Shown here in pieces: positions 28,119-36,795 of a stretch of 64,000 nt of DNA; the stretch's first letter is position 1, and each line of letters starts with the position of its first letter. Made by a program: the position numbers and the translations under genes. The stretch is from Aeoliella straminimaris (GTDB lineage Bacteria; Planctomycetota; Planctomycetia; Pirellulales; Lacipirellulaceae), in the NCBI RefSeq assembly GCF_024054565.1, contig NZ_JAMXLR010000072.1, positions 124,001-188,000 of the forward strand. The letters are read 5' to 3'. Below the pieces are notes generated by a model. That model saw only the letters and a list, made by a program, of their open reading frames with translations. It did not search any database and was not told the DNA's origin.

Positions 28119-28538
28119 TTACTTCGAGCGAAGGACGAGTGCAACAACCACGCCGGCAACCAGCCCCGCGCCGAAGGCCACGGCGACCGATTCCACTGGC
28201 CGGGTGCGGACCAGCTTTTCTGCCCGGGCGTGCTGGGCTTGGAGTTCTCCCTTAACGCGATCGACAGCCTCTCCTGAGGAGTCCTTGGCCTGATCGTAGT
28301 ATTCGCGTGCCGTGTTGGCGACTTGCTGCAGTACGGGGCGAAACTGCTGCTCAAGATCAGCCAGGCATTTTGCGACTTCGTCGTGGGTTTGGCCGGTCTG
28401 CTGCTGAATCCATCCCACGAACTGGTCGAAATTGCCCCGGAAATCGCGGAGCTCGTCGTCGTTCAATTGTCCCCAGGCTTCCTTGACCTTGCCTTTGAGC
28501 TCCGTCCAGCCGCCCTGTATCTGGTCTTGTGTAGCCAT
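28119..28538 (-). CDS. CsbD-like domain fused to DUF883-type membrane tail
   Basis: 139 aa. Residues 4-60 carry the CsbD stress-protein pattern (QIQGGWTELKGKVKEAWGQLNDDEL). A helical linker (about 60-108) follows, and residues 110-139 form a DUF883/YqjD-like tail: RTRPVESVAVAFGAGLVAGVVVALVL and a basic end. CsbD proteins accumulate under general stress; DUF883 tails anchor to the inner membrane. The fusion would put a CsbD domain at the membrane. First gene of a minus-strand run down to 21992. Confidence 0.8.
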   Translation of the reverse strand: MATQDQIQGGWTELKGKVKEAWGQLNDDELRDFRGNFDQFVGWIQQQTGQTHDEVAKCLADLEQQFRPVLQQVANTAREYYDQAKDSSGEAVDRVKGELQAQHARAEKLVRTRPVESVAVAFGAGLVAGVVVALVLRSK

Positions 28539-28782
28539 CTGTAAACTCCACCGCTGGTAAACTGTTAGACTAGTTCTATAGAATCATACCTGTCGTCAGG
28601 CCCGCTCATTCGACTAAGTTGTGCGAGCCCCTGATCATCGCCGAAGGGTGGTGCTGGCAACCTCGAATGGGAGAAATTCCCAACAAAATATTATAAGCCC
28701 TATGACGACCGGTGGGTATTACTTTTCGTAGCGATGTTGTTTTGCTCCTAAGGATGGGGAATCGAGTCCGAAAGGTTCGGCA

Positions 28783-29967
28783 ATGAATGAAGATTCGGCT
28801 ACCAATGCGGGCCTAGGCAACGCCGCTGCAACTCATCTCCACCGTGTGGATCAGGCTAAACTACCACCGACCGAACCGGTACAACCGGCGCAATCCGATC
28901 AGCCACTGCTACGGAATTTACGCGGAATCCGATACTGCCTGATCGCGCTGGCGGTGCTGGCGTTGTTCCACACCCTGTATTTCGCCCGCGCGATTCTGCT
29001 CCCGATGGCGATGGCCGTCGTGTTGGGGCTGGTACTCAAGCCGGTACGGCGAAAGTTGACTCATCTGGGGCTCCCCAACATGGCGGCCGCCGCCGTCGTG
29101 TTTGTCACGTTCACTGCGATACTGGCGGTCGCGATTAGCCTGCTGTGGCAGCCTGCAAACCACTGGTTGGAGCAGGCTCCCGAGATTCTGCACGACCTGC
29201 GCAAGCAACTTGAGGGTGGCGGGGGACCGCTGGAGAGCCTTGCCGAAGCTGAACAGGAGCTCGACAAACTGACGGCAATGACCGAGAAAGCCGCTCGCAG
29301 CGATCAACCGATGGCGGTGCGGGTCGAACAGCCCGCGCTGACCAGCCAATTGCTCAACACCACGGGCAGTCTCGCGACCTCACTGGGCATCACGCTATCG
29401 CTGCTCTTCTTCCTGCTAGCCGCCGGCGATCAGTTTCTCGAGAAAGCCGTCCAAGTTCGCAAGTCATGGACGGAGAAGTGGGACACCGTGCTCTTGGTGA
29501 AAGAAATCGAGCACAAGATGTCCACCTACCTGGGAACCATCACGCTTATCAACATTGGCCTGGGGGCCACGATTGCCTGCGGCCTGTGGATGATTGGGAT
29601 GCCACATCCGCTGCTGTGGGGTGTGCTAGCCGCGCTGTTGAACTACATACCCTTCGCGGGGCTCGTGATTGGCGTGTGCGTCGTGTTTATTGTGGCGTTC
29701 AAGGATTTTGGCAATGTGCCCCATGCGCTGCTCGCGCCTGCGGTGTACCTGGCGGCCAATGGGCTGGAGGCCAACCTCGTGACTCCTGCCGTGTTGCGGA
29801 AGTCGATCAGCCTGAATCCTGTGGTCATTTTGGTCGCCGTGTTTCTCGGCGGCTGGTGCTGGGGAATTGGCGGTATCTTCTTAGCGGTGCCGTACCTGCT
29901 GACCTTCAAGATCATCTGCGATGCCAACAAACGCCTGGAGCCGATCGGCGTGTTCTTGAGCCGCTAG
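28783..29967 (+). CDS. AI-2E family transporter (UPF0118)
   Basis: 394 aa polytopic protein with about seven to eight transmembrane segments after a hydrophilic 45-residue N-terminus. The family core is clear: YFARAILLPMAMAVVLGLVLKPVRR, the amphipathic middle region, and LWGVLAALLNYIPFAG with NLVTPAVLRKSISLNPVVILVAV near the end. Members export AI-2 or act as Na+/H+ antiporters; the substrate cannot be told. Divergent from the CsbD-fusion gene across 244 bp, so the two may share control. Confidence 0.88.
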   Translation: MNEDSATNAGLGNAAATHLHRVDQAKLPPTEPVQPAQSDQPLLRNLRGIRYCLIALAVLALFHTLYFARAILLPMAMAVVLGLVLKPVRRKLTHLGLPNMAAAAVVFVTFTAILAVAISLLWQPANHWLEQAPEILHDLRKQLEGGGGPLESLAEAEQELDKLTAMTEKAARSDQPMAVRVEQPALTSQLLNTTGSLATSLGITLSLLFFLLAAGDQFLEKAVQVRKSWTEKWDTVLLVKEIEHKMSTYLGTITLINIGLGATIACGLWMIGMPHPLLWGVLAALLNYIPFAGLVIGVCVVFIVAFKDFGNVPHALLAPAVYLAANGLEANLVTPAVLRKSISLNPVVILVAVFLGGWCWGIGGIFLAVPYLLTFKIICDANKRLEPIGVFLSR

Positions 29968-30221
29968 AGCCGTTGCCTTGACTTTGGAGTGTTTTCGGCG
30001 CCTGGCAGAATGGTCAACTGCGATGCGCTGCAGGTCAAATGGGCGACACCTGCTACGGCCAACCGAGCTACTCTCACACGGCGAAGGTCACCCGCTGCTT
30101 TACGGAGCTCACTGAGGTTTGCTAGCCTGCGGGGACGAAGGAGGAACCGCGAAGCCTCGCGACCCTGCGGATGGGCCGATGGGATCCTTCTATTTAACAC
30201 TCAAAGGCAATCCCAATCGGC

Positions 30222-31400
30222 ATGCAAGACGATCATCCTAGCGGCGAGACCGACCTGCTGGTCATCGGAGGAGGCATCCTCGGCACTTTCTATGCCTACC
30301 ATGCAGTGCAGCGCGGCTTGCGGGTGGTACTGGTCGAACGCCACGCGGCTCCTCTGGGAGCCACGGTCCGAAACTTCGGTCAGGTAGTGCCTTCGGGCAT
30401 GAACCACGCATGGCAGCTTCTCGGACGCGAGAGCCTGAATATCTACCAAGCCATCCACAAACAGTTCCCACTGCCGCTGCGGCAACTGGGCAGCATTTAC
30501 CTGGCGTCGGACCAGGAAGAGATGACCTTGCTAGAGGAACTCCACACCCGCAACCAGTCGGTCGACTATCCGTCGGAGCTGTGGACCAGCGGGCAGTGCC
30601 GGGAACGCTATCCGCAGTTGCGCGGCGACTACTGTCATGGCGGGTTGTATTTTCCGGCCGAGCTGTCGGTGACACCACGGCTCCTGATCCGGCGACTGCA
30701 CGAATACTTGCGGCAGCAACCAGGCTTTCGGAGCTACTTTGGTACCTGCGTCAAGGAATTGCAGCCAACGGGGGGCGGCCCGGTGACCGCGGTCACCACT
30801 GCGAGGCACACCCTGCGGGCAGACAAAGTGGTACTTTGCTGCGGTGCCGAACTCCAGCAGTTGTATCCCCAGGTTTTCCAGGCCAGCGACATCGAGTCGG
30901 TGAAGTTGCAGATGCTGCGGCTCGCGCCCCAACCGCAGGCCAGTCTGCCGGGTAACGTGCTGACGGGCCTTTCGATTCGTCGTTACGAGAGCTTCAGCGA
31001 GTGCCCGTCGTGGGGAGAAATCAAGGCTCGCGAGGCAGCCGACAGTTTCGAGAAGCGATATGGGATACACATATTGCTGAAGCAGGAACCCGATGGTGGC
31101 ATCATACTGGGCGATTCGCACGAATACGCGCCGGCCGCCGATCCGGCGCAGCTATCGTTCGAGTTGCGCAGCGACATTAATGACTACTTCCTGACCGCAG
31201 CTCGGCGGATGTTCGACTTGCCTTCGTGGAACGTCGAAGCGTCGTGGTATGGCATCTACTGTCAGACGAAGCATCCCTCCGGCATTTTTGCCACCGAGGT
31301 GGAGGACAACATTCATATTTCTACGGCAATCGGCGGCAAGGGCATGACCAGCAGCGCCGGATTCGCCCAACACGACTTAAGGAGGATCTACCATGATTGA
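30222..31400 (+). CDS. FAD-dependent oxidoreductase, TIGR03364-type (phosphonate-associated)
   Basis: 392 aa DadA/glycine-oxidase-like flavoenzyme. The FAD-binding GGGILGTFYAY is at residues 16-26, followed by the acidic end of the Rossmann strand (LVERH). LGATVRNFGQV and the C-terminal IGGKGMTSSAGFA are what I recall of the TIGR03364 group found in phosphonate clusters, where related enzymes oxidise N-methylated aminoethylphosphonates. The last 8 nt overlap the phosphonatase-like gene, so translation is coupled. Confidence 0.78.
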   Translation: MQDDHPSGETDLLVIGGGILGTFYAYHAVQRGLRVVLVERHAAPLGATVRNFGQVVPSGMNHAWQLLGRESLNIYQAIHKQFPLPLRQLGSIYLASDQEEMTLLEELHTRNQSVDYPSELWTSGQCRERYPQLRGDYCHGGLYFPAELSVTPRLLIRRLHEYLRQQPGFRSYFGTCVKELQPTGGGPVTAVTTARHTLRADKVVLCCGAELQQLYPQVFQASDIESVKLQMLRLAPQPQASLPGNVLTGLSIRRYESFSECPSWGEIKAREAADSFEKRYGIHILLKQEPDGGIILGDSHEYAPAADPAQLSFELRSDINDYFLTAARRMFDLPSWNVEASWYGIYCQTKHPSGIFATEVEDNIHISTAIGGKGMTSSAGFAQHDLRRIYHD

Positions 31401-32082
31401 ACTCGTCGTCTTTGACATGGCTGGCACCACGGTTGACGAAGACAACGTGGTCTATAAGACCGTTCGAGCGGCGGTGAACGCCGCGGGGTACGACTTCAGC
31501 CAGGACCAAGTGCAGACCTTCGGGGCGGGGAAAGAAAAATCGCAGGCTATTCGCGACGTGCTGGCGATCGATGGACAGCCGCACACCGAAGAGGAAGTCC
31601 AGCAGATTTTCGCCGACTTCAAACAGCGCTTGGCAACCGCCTACAAGGATCTGAACGTACGCGAGCAACCCGGCGCCAAGGAGACCTTTGCTGCCTTGCG
31701 CGAGCGGGGCATCAAGTCGGTACTCAACACCGGCTACGACCGTGCGATGGCCGAATCGCTTGTCGCGAAGCTCGGCTGGCAGGTGGGCCGCGAGATTGAT
31801 GCCTTGGTGACCGCCAGCGACGTGCCGAACAATCGGCCACATCCCGACATGATCCACAAAGCCATCGAATTGACCGGTGTCAGCTCTCCTAAAGCCGTGG
31901 CAAAGGTCGGCGACTCGAAGATCGACATCGAGGAAGGCAAGAACGCCGGTTGCGGCATGACGTTCGGCATCACCACCGGTGCGCAGACCGAAGCCCAGTT
32001 GGTTGAGGCTCAGCCCACTGCTGTCTTAAACCGTCTGTTGGAACTGGTCGATGCCGTAGCGACGGAGAACTGCTCCAGCTAA
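31393..32082 (+). CDS. Phosphonatase-like HAD hydrolase (TIGR03351 type)
   Basis: 229 aa haloacid-dehalogenase enzyme. The catalytic DMAGTTVDED at residues 8-17 has the Asp-x-Ala-Gly-Thr of phosphonoacetaldehyde hydrolase rather than the usual DxDGT. Cap-region GAGKEKSQAI aligns by position with the segment carrying the Schiff-base Lys in PhnX, but I cannot prove the match. VGDSKIDIEEGKNAG is HAD motif III/IV. With the upstream flavoenzyme it would convert an aminophosphonate to phosphonoacetaldehyde and then to acetaldehyde and phosphate. Its stop overlaps the convergent esterase stop by 3 nt. Confidence 0.82.
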   Translation: MIELVVFDMAGTTVDEDNVVYKTVRAAVNAAGYDFSQDQVQTFGAGKEKSQAIRDVLAIDGQPHTEEEVQQIFADFKQRLATAYKDLNVREQPGAKETFAALRERGIKSVLNTGYDRAMAESLVAKLGWQVGREIDALVTASDVPNNRPHPDMIHKAIELTGVSSPKAVAKVGDSKIDIEEGKNAGCGMTFGITTGAQTEAQLVEAQPTAVLNRLLELVDAVATENCSS

Positions 32083-33143
32083 CCGCTCTGATGCGACGTG
32101 TTGGAACTCAACTCCAACACCGACTCGCCAAAGGCCTGGCCGATTTCGTAAATGATCTTTGGGCTGCCCAGGTAGTGGTACGGTCGGTCGTCGCCGTAGT
32201 TGCGCCAGTTCTCGATGTCGTCTTGCCAGGTCTTGAAGGCCTCGGCCGCGGCGGGGTCCCAGTACTGATCGGTCTTCACCACGGCCACGTTGCCCTGGAA
32301 CTCGGGCAACTCGGCCGCGGCGGCTTGTCGCGCCTTGAACCGCTCGCGCTTGTCGTTCGCAGCATCCTCGCCAGTGTAGGGACCGTCGACTCCAAGCTGC
32401 CCAATGACCACCGGCAGCTTGGGGGCGTCGAGGTCGCGGCGAATGTCCTGAATGAAGTGAACCATGTTGTTGGTATAGGCTTGTGAGTACTCGTCCCGCA
32501 CCATATCGTTCCAGCCTTGAAACCAAACGAACCCAGCCAATTGAAGTTCTTTTCCCTTGAGCTGCGGAAAGAGGTCCTGGTAGTTTTCTTGCACGCGGGC
32601 GATCTCCTCGAGCATATCGCGATAGTCTTTGCCGTAGCTCTTGCGAATGTCGTCGAGCGTAGCGTCTGGGGATTTGCGGCGCGCCGCCTCCAAGTCCTTG
32701 GCGAGCTGCTGGTGGTTGGGTTGTAAAGCCGAGGGCGAGCGAAAGTCGCGGAACAGCGACCGGCCACCCCAGGCGACTTTGATGATCAGTACGGGCTGGT
32801 CGAGCGCGTTGCCCACCGTCCAGCCAAAACCCAACTCGGGCCCGAATCGCCCGCGGCTACCGTAGTCGACTTCCAGCGGGCCGTGCCGGTCGAAGAACGT
32901 GATGAAGACATCGTCCCTAGCCACAAAGTTGCCCTCGCCATCGTGCAAGTGAGCGAACTGCTTCTTCGTTCGCTCGGCCTTGATCTGCCTGGAGAGAGTC
33001 TCCAGCGATGCCTTGCCTTCCATGTTCGACTGACCGGCGAGAATAAACACCTGGACTTTGTCGGATTCGGCCCGAGCCTGGCCCATCGCAATAGTGGCCA
33101 CAACCAAGGCGTTCAGGATCACAGCCAGTGCAGGTCTTGTCAT
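32079..33143 (-). CDS. Secreted SGNH carbohydrate esterase (sialate O-acetylesterase-like, DUF303)
   Basis: 354 aa. Signal peptide at about residues 1-25 (ends GQARA). Catalytic Ser in FILAGQSNMEG, block III in FVWFQGWND, and a C-terminal Asp-x-x-x-His in DRPYHYLGSPK give the SGNH triad. Removes O-acetyl groups from sugars. GGAG 6 nt before ATG 33143 decides the start over ATG 33170. Fits with the glycan-degrading theme of the window (GH92, GH127, sulfatase). Confidence 0.82.
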   Translation of the reverse strand: MTRPALAVILNALVVATIAMGQARAESDKVQVFILAGQSNMEGKASLETLSRQIKAERTKKQFAHLHDGEGNFVARDDVFITFFDRHGPLEVDYGSRGRFGPELGFGWTVGNALDQPVLIIKVAWGGRSLFRDFRSPSALQPNHQQLAKDLEAARRKSPDATLDDIRKSYGKDYRDMLEEIARVQENYQDLFPQLKGKELQLAGFVWFQGWNDMVRDEYSQAYTNNMVHFIQDIRRDLDAPKLPVVIGQLGVDGPYTGEDAANDKRERFKARQAAAAELPEFQGNVAVVKTDQYWDPAAAEAFKTWQDDIENWRNYGDDRPYHYLGSPKIIYEIGQAFGESVLELSSNTSHQSG

Positions 33144-33204
33144 TGCTTGCTCCAGGTGGGGTTCGTCCATCGAATCGGTATTGTAGCACTCGTTGTGTCG
33201 GCGT

Positions 33205-33717
33205 TCATGAAGTCGCCGAAAAAGCCTCGTGAAACTGTACGACGCCCCGTGGTTTCGCGTCCTGTAGATGGAGCACGAAGAACACCTCGGGCGGAACGCC
33301 GGAGACGGAGAGTTCCGTCGTTGTTTTAAAGCCAAACTTCCGATAGTACGCCGGATGTCCCACCAGACAGCACCCTTGCGCGTTCAATCGCTTGAGCTGC
33401 GCGAGCCCGGTCTCGATCAGGGCTTTGCCAATGCCTTGCCGCTGGTAGTCGGGGTGTACCGAGACGGGACCCAGGCCGTACCAATCGGTGGTGCCGTCGG
33501 AAATGGTGACAGGCGAGAACGCGATGTGCCCCACAGTGTGGCTGTCCCGCTCAGCAACCAGAGATATAGAGAGCACACCTGCGCTTCGCAGCGCCCGGAC
33601 GATGAACTGCTCCGTATGGCTACTGATTTGCAACGTTTCAAAGGCGGCGATCGTCACTTTGGTGATAGAGGCTTCGTCCTCAGGCATTTCATCACGGATG
33701 GTCAGGGCGGTTGTCAC
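33205..33717 (-). CDS. GNAT family N-acetyltransferase (YhbS-like)
   Basis: 170 aa. Acetyl-CoA-binding motif A is visible as GPVSVHPDYQRQGIGKALIETGL (residues about 83-105), followed by GHPAYYRKFGF, which is characteristic of the YhbS-like branch. Substrate unknown. The gene runs toward the esterase gene 61 bp away; the upstream side is the 331-bp region carrying the DUF1559 promoter. Confidence 0.88.
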   Translation of the reverse strand: MTTALTIRDEMPEDEASITKVTIAAFETLQISSHTEQFIVRALRSAGVLSISLVAERDSHTVGHIAFSPVTISDGTTDWYGLGPVSVHPDYQRQGIGKALIETGLAQLKRLNAQGCCLVGHPAYYRKFGFKTTTELSVSGVPPEVFFVLHLQDAKPRGVVQFHEAFSATS

Positions 33718-34048
33718 GTTATTGAGGTAGTTAGTCGTCGGCAGGGCGTGGAAGCGATTTTTTGGTCACTGTGCGAATCAGGTGTCCAGTGAACCGTTCT
33801 GACACACTTTTGGGTGGCGAATGGGCGTAAGGGTGGTGAAATCGGGTCGGCCTTCCGGTCAATCCCTCTTTTGTAGGGCGATCTTCCAAAAAAAATGAGA
33901 TAAATCGACCTTTCGACCATGGAACGGTGTTAAGAATCTGTTAAGAATCGGTCTATGATAGGAGTTAGGCGGAGAGGAAGGAGAACAAGAGGCCATCGTC
34001 GGTACGACGGACCTCACTCCTTCCGACGGAACTTAGTGAGGAATACAC
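33718..34048. other. Divergent intergenic region with Pho-box-like repeats
   Basis: 331 bp between the GNAT gene and the DUF1559 operon. It holds the tandem repeat at 33928-33949, a -10-like TATGAT at 33954-33959 and a purine-rich leader of about 90 nt before the TTG start. No open frame of note. Confidence 0.6.
33928..33949 (+). promoter_or_regulatory. Tandem 11-bp direct repeat, Pho-box-like, upstream of polyphosphate operon
   Basis: Two exact copies of TGTTAAGAATC lie head to tail (33928-33938 and 33939-33949). Read as GTTAAGA-N4-GTTAAGA, this has the geometry of PhoB/PhoP sites: 7-bp units with an 11-bp period on one DNA face. TTAAGA is one base from the Bacillus PhoP unit TTAACA. A TATGAT hexamer at 33954-33959 follows at once, placing the repeats over the -35 region, as in activator-dependent pho promoters. 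Confidence 0.55.
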
Positions 34049-35008
34049 TTGGACACACCTTGGAATTATCGCCGAATATTGCGAACTGGTTTCACCTTGG
34101 TCGAGTTGCTTGTGGTGCTGGCCATTATCGGGGTGCTTGTGGCCCTGATGCTGCCCGCGGTGCAAATGGCACGCGAGGCTTCGCGTCGCTCCACGTGCCA
34201 GAATAATCTCCGTCAGGTTGGCGTCGCCACCCTGAACTTCGAAACCGCCCACGGCAAGTTTCCCCCTGGCAAGAAGTGGTCGGGACCACGTACCGATCCC
34301 AACACGTTCGACTACGCCTGGGCTTGCATCATCCTCAATCATCTCGAGGAAGAGGCCATCTACGACAAGATCGACTTCAACTACAAATTGGTTTCGCCAG
34401 AGAACATTCCGGCGACCAGCCAGATCATCTCTACCTATCTCTGTCCCAGTGCCTCGACCTTGGAGCCGCATCGCTCGCCGGGCGGATTCATTCAGGGACT
34501 CGGCGGTCAGCCAGGTGAAGGTCTTGGCTGCATCGACTACTTGGGAATCTCGGGACCCGACAAGAAGAAGCCCAACCCCGTTACCGGTGTCGACTACGGA
34601 CCGCAGCGTGGCATTCTGCTCGGCACCAAGGGGCTCGAGAAAGAAGACATCCTGATCGAACCACCGTCGGTTACCACGGCAAAAATCACCGACGGACTTT
34701 CCAACACCTTGATGGTGGCCGAGTGCACGGGCCGCGGCGCAGACGTGAATAGTCAGGGCGAGATAAAGGGGCTGACCGGTGCTTGGGCGCTCGGTGGCAA
34801 CATCACCCATATCAAGAAGGGCGTCAACGACGAAGAGCCTCCCAAAGTGTGGGAAGACGAACGCGTCTTCTCCGACCACCCCGGTGGGGCTAACTCTCTG
34901 GCCGCGGATGGTTCGGTTCATTTTCTCACCGACGACATGGAACCTCAGGTGCTTCGCAGCTATTGTTCTCGAAACGGCGAAGAGATCGTTGAGGCGTTGG
35001 GCAAATGA
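34049..35008 (+). CDS. DUF1559 prepilin-like protein
   Basis: 319 aa. Type IV prepilin N-terminus: short leader, then G-FTLVELLVVLAIIGVLVALMLPAVQMARE, cut by prepilin peptidase after Gly. The C-terminal DUF1559 block ends in FSDHPGGANSLAADGSVHFLTDD, the H-x-G-G-A-N...DGSV pattern of this very large planctomycete family. The start is TTG at 34049, supported by GAGGA 7 nt upstream; no ATG is available before the prepilin motif. Its stop overlaps the VTC gene start by 4 nt (ATGA), an unusual tight link for a DUF1559 gene. Confidence 0.9.
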   Translation: MDTPWNYRRILRTGFTLVELLVVLAIIGVLVALMLPAVQMAREASRRSTCQNNLRQVGVATLNFETAHGKFPPGKKWSGPRTDPNTFDYAWACIILNHLEEEAIYDKIDFNYKLVSPENIPATSQIISTYLCPSASTLEPHRSPGGFIQGLGGQPGEGLGCIDYLGISGPDKKKPNPVTGVDYGPQRGILLGTKGLEKEDILIEPPSVTTAKITDGLSNTLMVAECTGRGADVNSQGEIKGLTGAWALGGNITHIKKGVNDEEPPKVWEDERVFSDHPGGANSLAADGSVHFLTDDMEPQVLRSYCSRNGEEIVEALGK

Positions 35009-35784
35009 TTAGTGCTATCGTGCGAGATGCTCCTCTGGATGACGAGATCGATTCGGAGCTTGCCAGGTTCTCCCCCGTCACGCTCCGCGAAATCGAGTCG
35101 GTGAGCTTGATGAATCGGGTCGACACCAAATACGTGGCCAACGACCAGTTGCTGCCATCGTTGCTGGCGATGCTCCGCGATAGCTACAAAGTGCTCGAAG
35201 TCGAAGGGATGCGTCGCTCGCCGTACGAGTCGCTCTATTTCGATACTGCCCGCCGCGACTGCTACCTCGACCACCACAACGGCCGGGCCACCCGCCTCAA
35301 GTTTCGCCAGCGCCGGTATAAAAGCTCCGGCGTGACCTTCTTCGAAGTCAAGCAGAAGACCAATCGAGGCCGGACCGTCAAGACACGGATCCCCATTCCC
35401 GCCATCGAAGACCAGCTGAACGAGGACTCCAAGGAGTTGCTCGGAACAACTCGCTCCAAATACACTCAGTTGGAGCCGCAGATTTGGACTCTCTTCTCTC
35501 GCCTCACGCTGGTGGGCATCGACATTGCCGAGCGGGTTACCATCGACACCAACCTGGAGTTCTGCGATAGCCAGCAAGATCAGCCGCTCGAAGGCGTGAT
35601 GATCATCGAGGTCAAGCAGGAACGCAACCAGCGTGGTTCGCCGATCCGCCAGTGCCTCCGGCAATTGGGAGTCCGCCCCATGCGATTCAGCAAGTACTGC
35701 ATCGGCAGCGCCATGCTCGACCCTAATCTCAAACGCAACCGGTTCAAACGCAAGTTGATGGCTGTCGGTTCGCACACCTTGTGA
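35005..35784 (+). CDS. VTC-domain polyphosphate polymerase
   Basis: 259 aa. The VTC domain forms a beta-tunnel that makes polyphosphate from nucleoside triphosphates. Tunnel-lining charged residues appear in order: NRVDTKYV, SLYFDT, RLKFRQRRY, FFEVKQKTNRGR, and MIIEVKQER near the end, where the Lys/Arg bind phosphates and the Glu residues bind metal in yeast Vtc4. Length is typical for stand-alone bacterial VTC proteins. It is coupled to the DUF1559 gene and followed 13 bp later by a DUF4956 membrane protein. Confidence 0.9.
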   Translation: MISAIVRDAPLDDEIDSELARFSPVTLREIESVSLMNRVDTKYVANDQLLPSLLAMLRDSYKVLEVEGMRRSPYESLYFDTARRDCYLDHHNGRATRLKFRQRRYKSSGVTFFEVKQKTNRGRTVKTRIPIPAIEDQLNEDSKELLGTTRSKYTQLEPQIWTLFSRLTLVGIDIAERVTIDTNLEFCDSQQDQPLEGVMIIEVKQERNQRGSPIRQCLRQLGVRPMRFSKYCIGSAMLDPNLKRNRFKRKLMAVGSHTL

Positions 35785-35797
35785 AAGATTCAACTCC

Positions 35798-36454
35798 ATG
35801 GAGCTCTTCGAAGTCCCCCTCTACGACGACGATTTCATCAAGATGATTGGTCGCTATGCGATCAATCTCTTCGTGGTCACGATTCTGGTGCGGGTGGTTT
35901 ACTACAAGCGGTCTCGCAGTAAGGACTATCTGTTTACGTTCTATATGCTGAGCACGGTGGTGTTCTTCATCTGCTTTACGATGAAGAAGCTGGAGCTCGA
36001 ACTCGGCATGGCGATGGGGTTGTTCGCCATCTTTGGTGTCTTGCGGTACCGTACCGACACGATGCCCATTCGCGAGATGTCGTACCTGTTCACGGTCATT
36101 GGCCTCGGCGTCATCAACTCGCTGGCCAACCTGAAAGTAAGCTGGCTCGAACTGATCACCGCTAACGCAGTGCTCACGGCGCTGCCCGCCTGGCTCGAGT
36201 CGCTTCCGCTGCTGCGGCAGGAGAGCCAGGAGGAGGTGCTGTACGAGAAGATGGAACTCGTGCATCCCGACCGATACGACGAACTGCTGGCCGACCTGGA
36301 GCAAAGGACTGGTTTGTCCATCGCCCGGATCGAGATCGGCAAGATCGACCTGGTTCGCGATTGTGTGACCATCACCATCTTCTACCATCCTCATCAGCAA
36401 TCGGTGCAAGACGTCAACGGCGTGAACGTCTCCCGCCGCGGCCGCCGACTGTAG
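35798..36454 (+). CDS. DUF4956 membrane protein
   Basis: 218 aa. Four transmembrane segments in the first 140 residues (about 20-37, 50-68, 71-90, 100-132), with the conserved LELGMAMGLFAIFGVLRYRTDTMPIREMSYLF in the middle, then a cytoplasmic C-terminal domain. DUF4956 genes are commonly found next to VTC genes, and the pair is thought to act together at the membrane, perhaps in polyphosphate translocation or anchoring. That role is inference from context. Confidence 0.88.
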   Translation: MELFEVPLYDDDFIKMIGRYAINLFVVTILVRVVYYKRSRSKDYLFTFYMLSTVVFFICFTMKKLELELGMAMGLFAIFGVLRYRTDTMPIREMSYLFTVIGLGVINSLANLKVSWLELITANAVLTALPAWLESLPLLRQESQEEVLYEKMELVHPDRYDELLADLEQRTGLSIARIEIGKIDLVRDCVTITIFYHPHQQSVQDVNGVNVSRRGRRL

Positions 36455-36596
36455 TTCCCCACCGGTAGTTTCCGTCGCCAGACGGACGATCACCCACCCG
36501 CCTCGGCTGCTTCGCGGACCGCGTAGCAGTCCCGCTATTCGTAGCCACGGTTGCCGAACGGTGGACCTCGACCCGATGGTTTTGGGCCAGTTATGG

Positions 36597-36640
36597 GGGA
36601 TATACATCCATGGGCCCAAAACTCCGGCCGTTTTGGTCCC
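36597..36640 (-). repeat. Dispersed intergenic element, copy B
   Basis: Plus strand reads ATACATCCATGGGCCCAAAACTCC then GGCCGTTTTGG. It aligns with copy C (39650-39690) over ATACATCCA-TGG-CCAAAA-TCC-CG-TTTT in the same orientation, and its reverse complement shares a 16-bp exact match with copy A. Confidence 0.55.
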
Positions 36641-36795
36641 CCCCCGCGCGTTAAACCCCTTGTTTTCTCGGTAAAACCATTCGGTGGGTGCGACAAAACT
36701 CTCCGTGTTGTTCTCCGCATGTTGGTTGAGTAAGTGTTGTACCAAAACCCCGTTGTTGGTCGTTCACGCCGCACAGCCCCCGGTGGCGGTGCCCC

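Noticed and set aside
36535..36774. Open frames across dispersed element B with an EFWAH-like peptide also readable in copy A
   Set aside because: The peptide likeness follows from the DNA repeat itself; frames are broken differently in each copy, so coding is unlikely.
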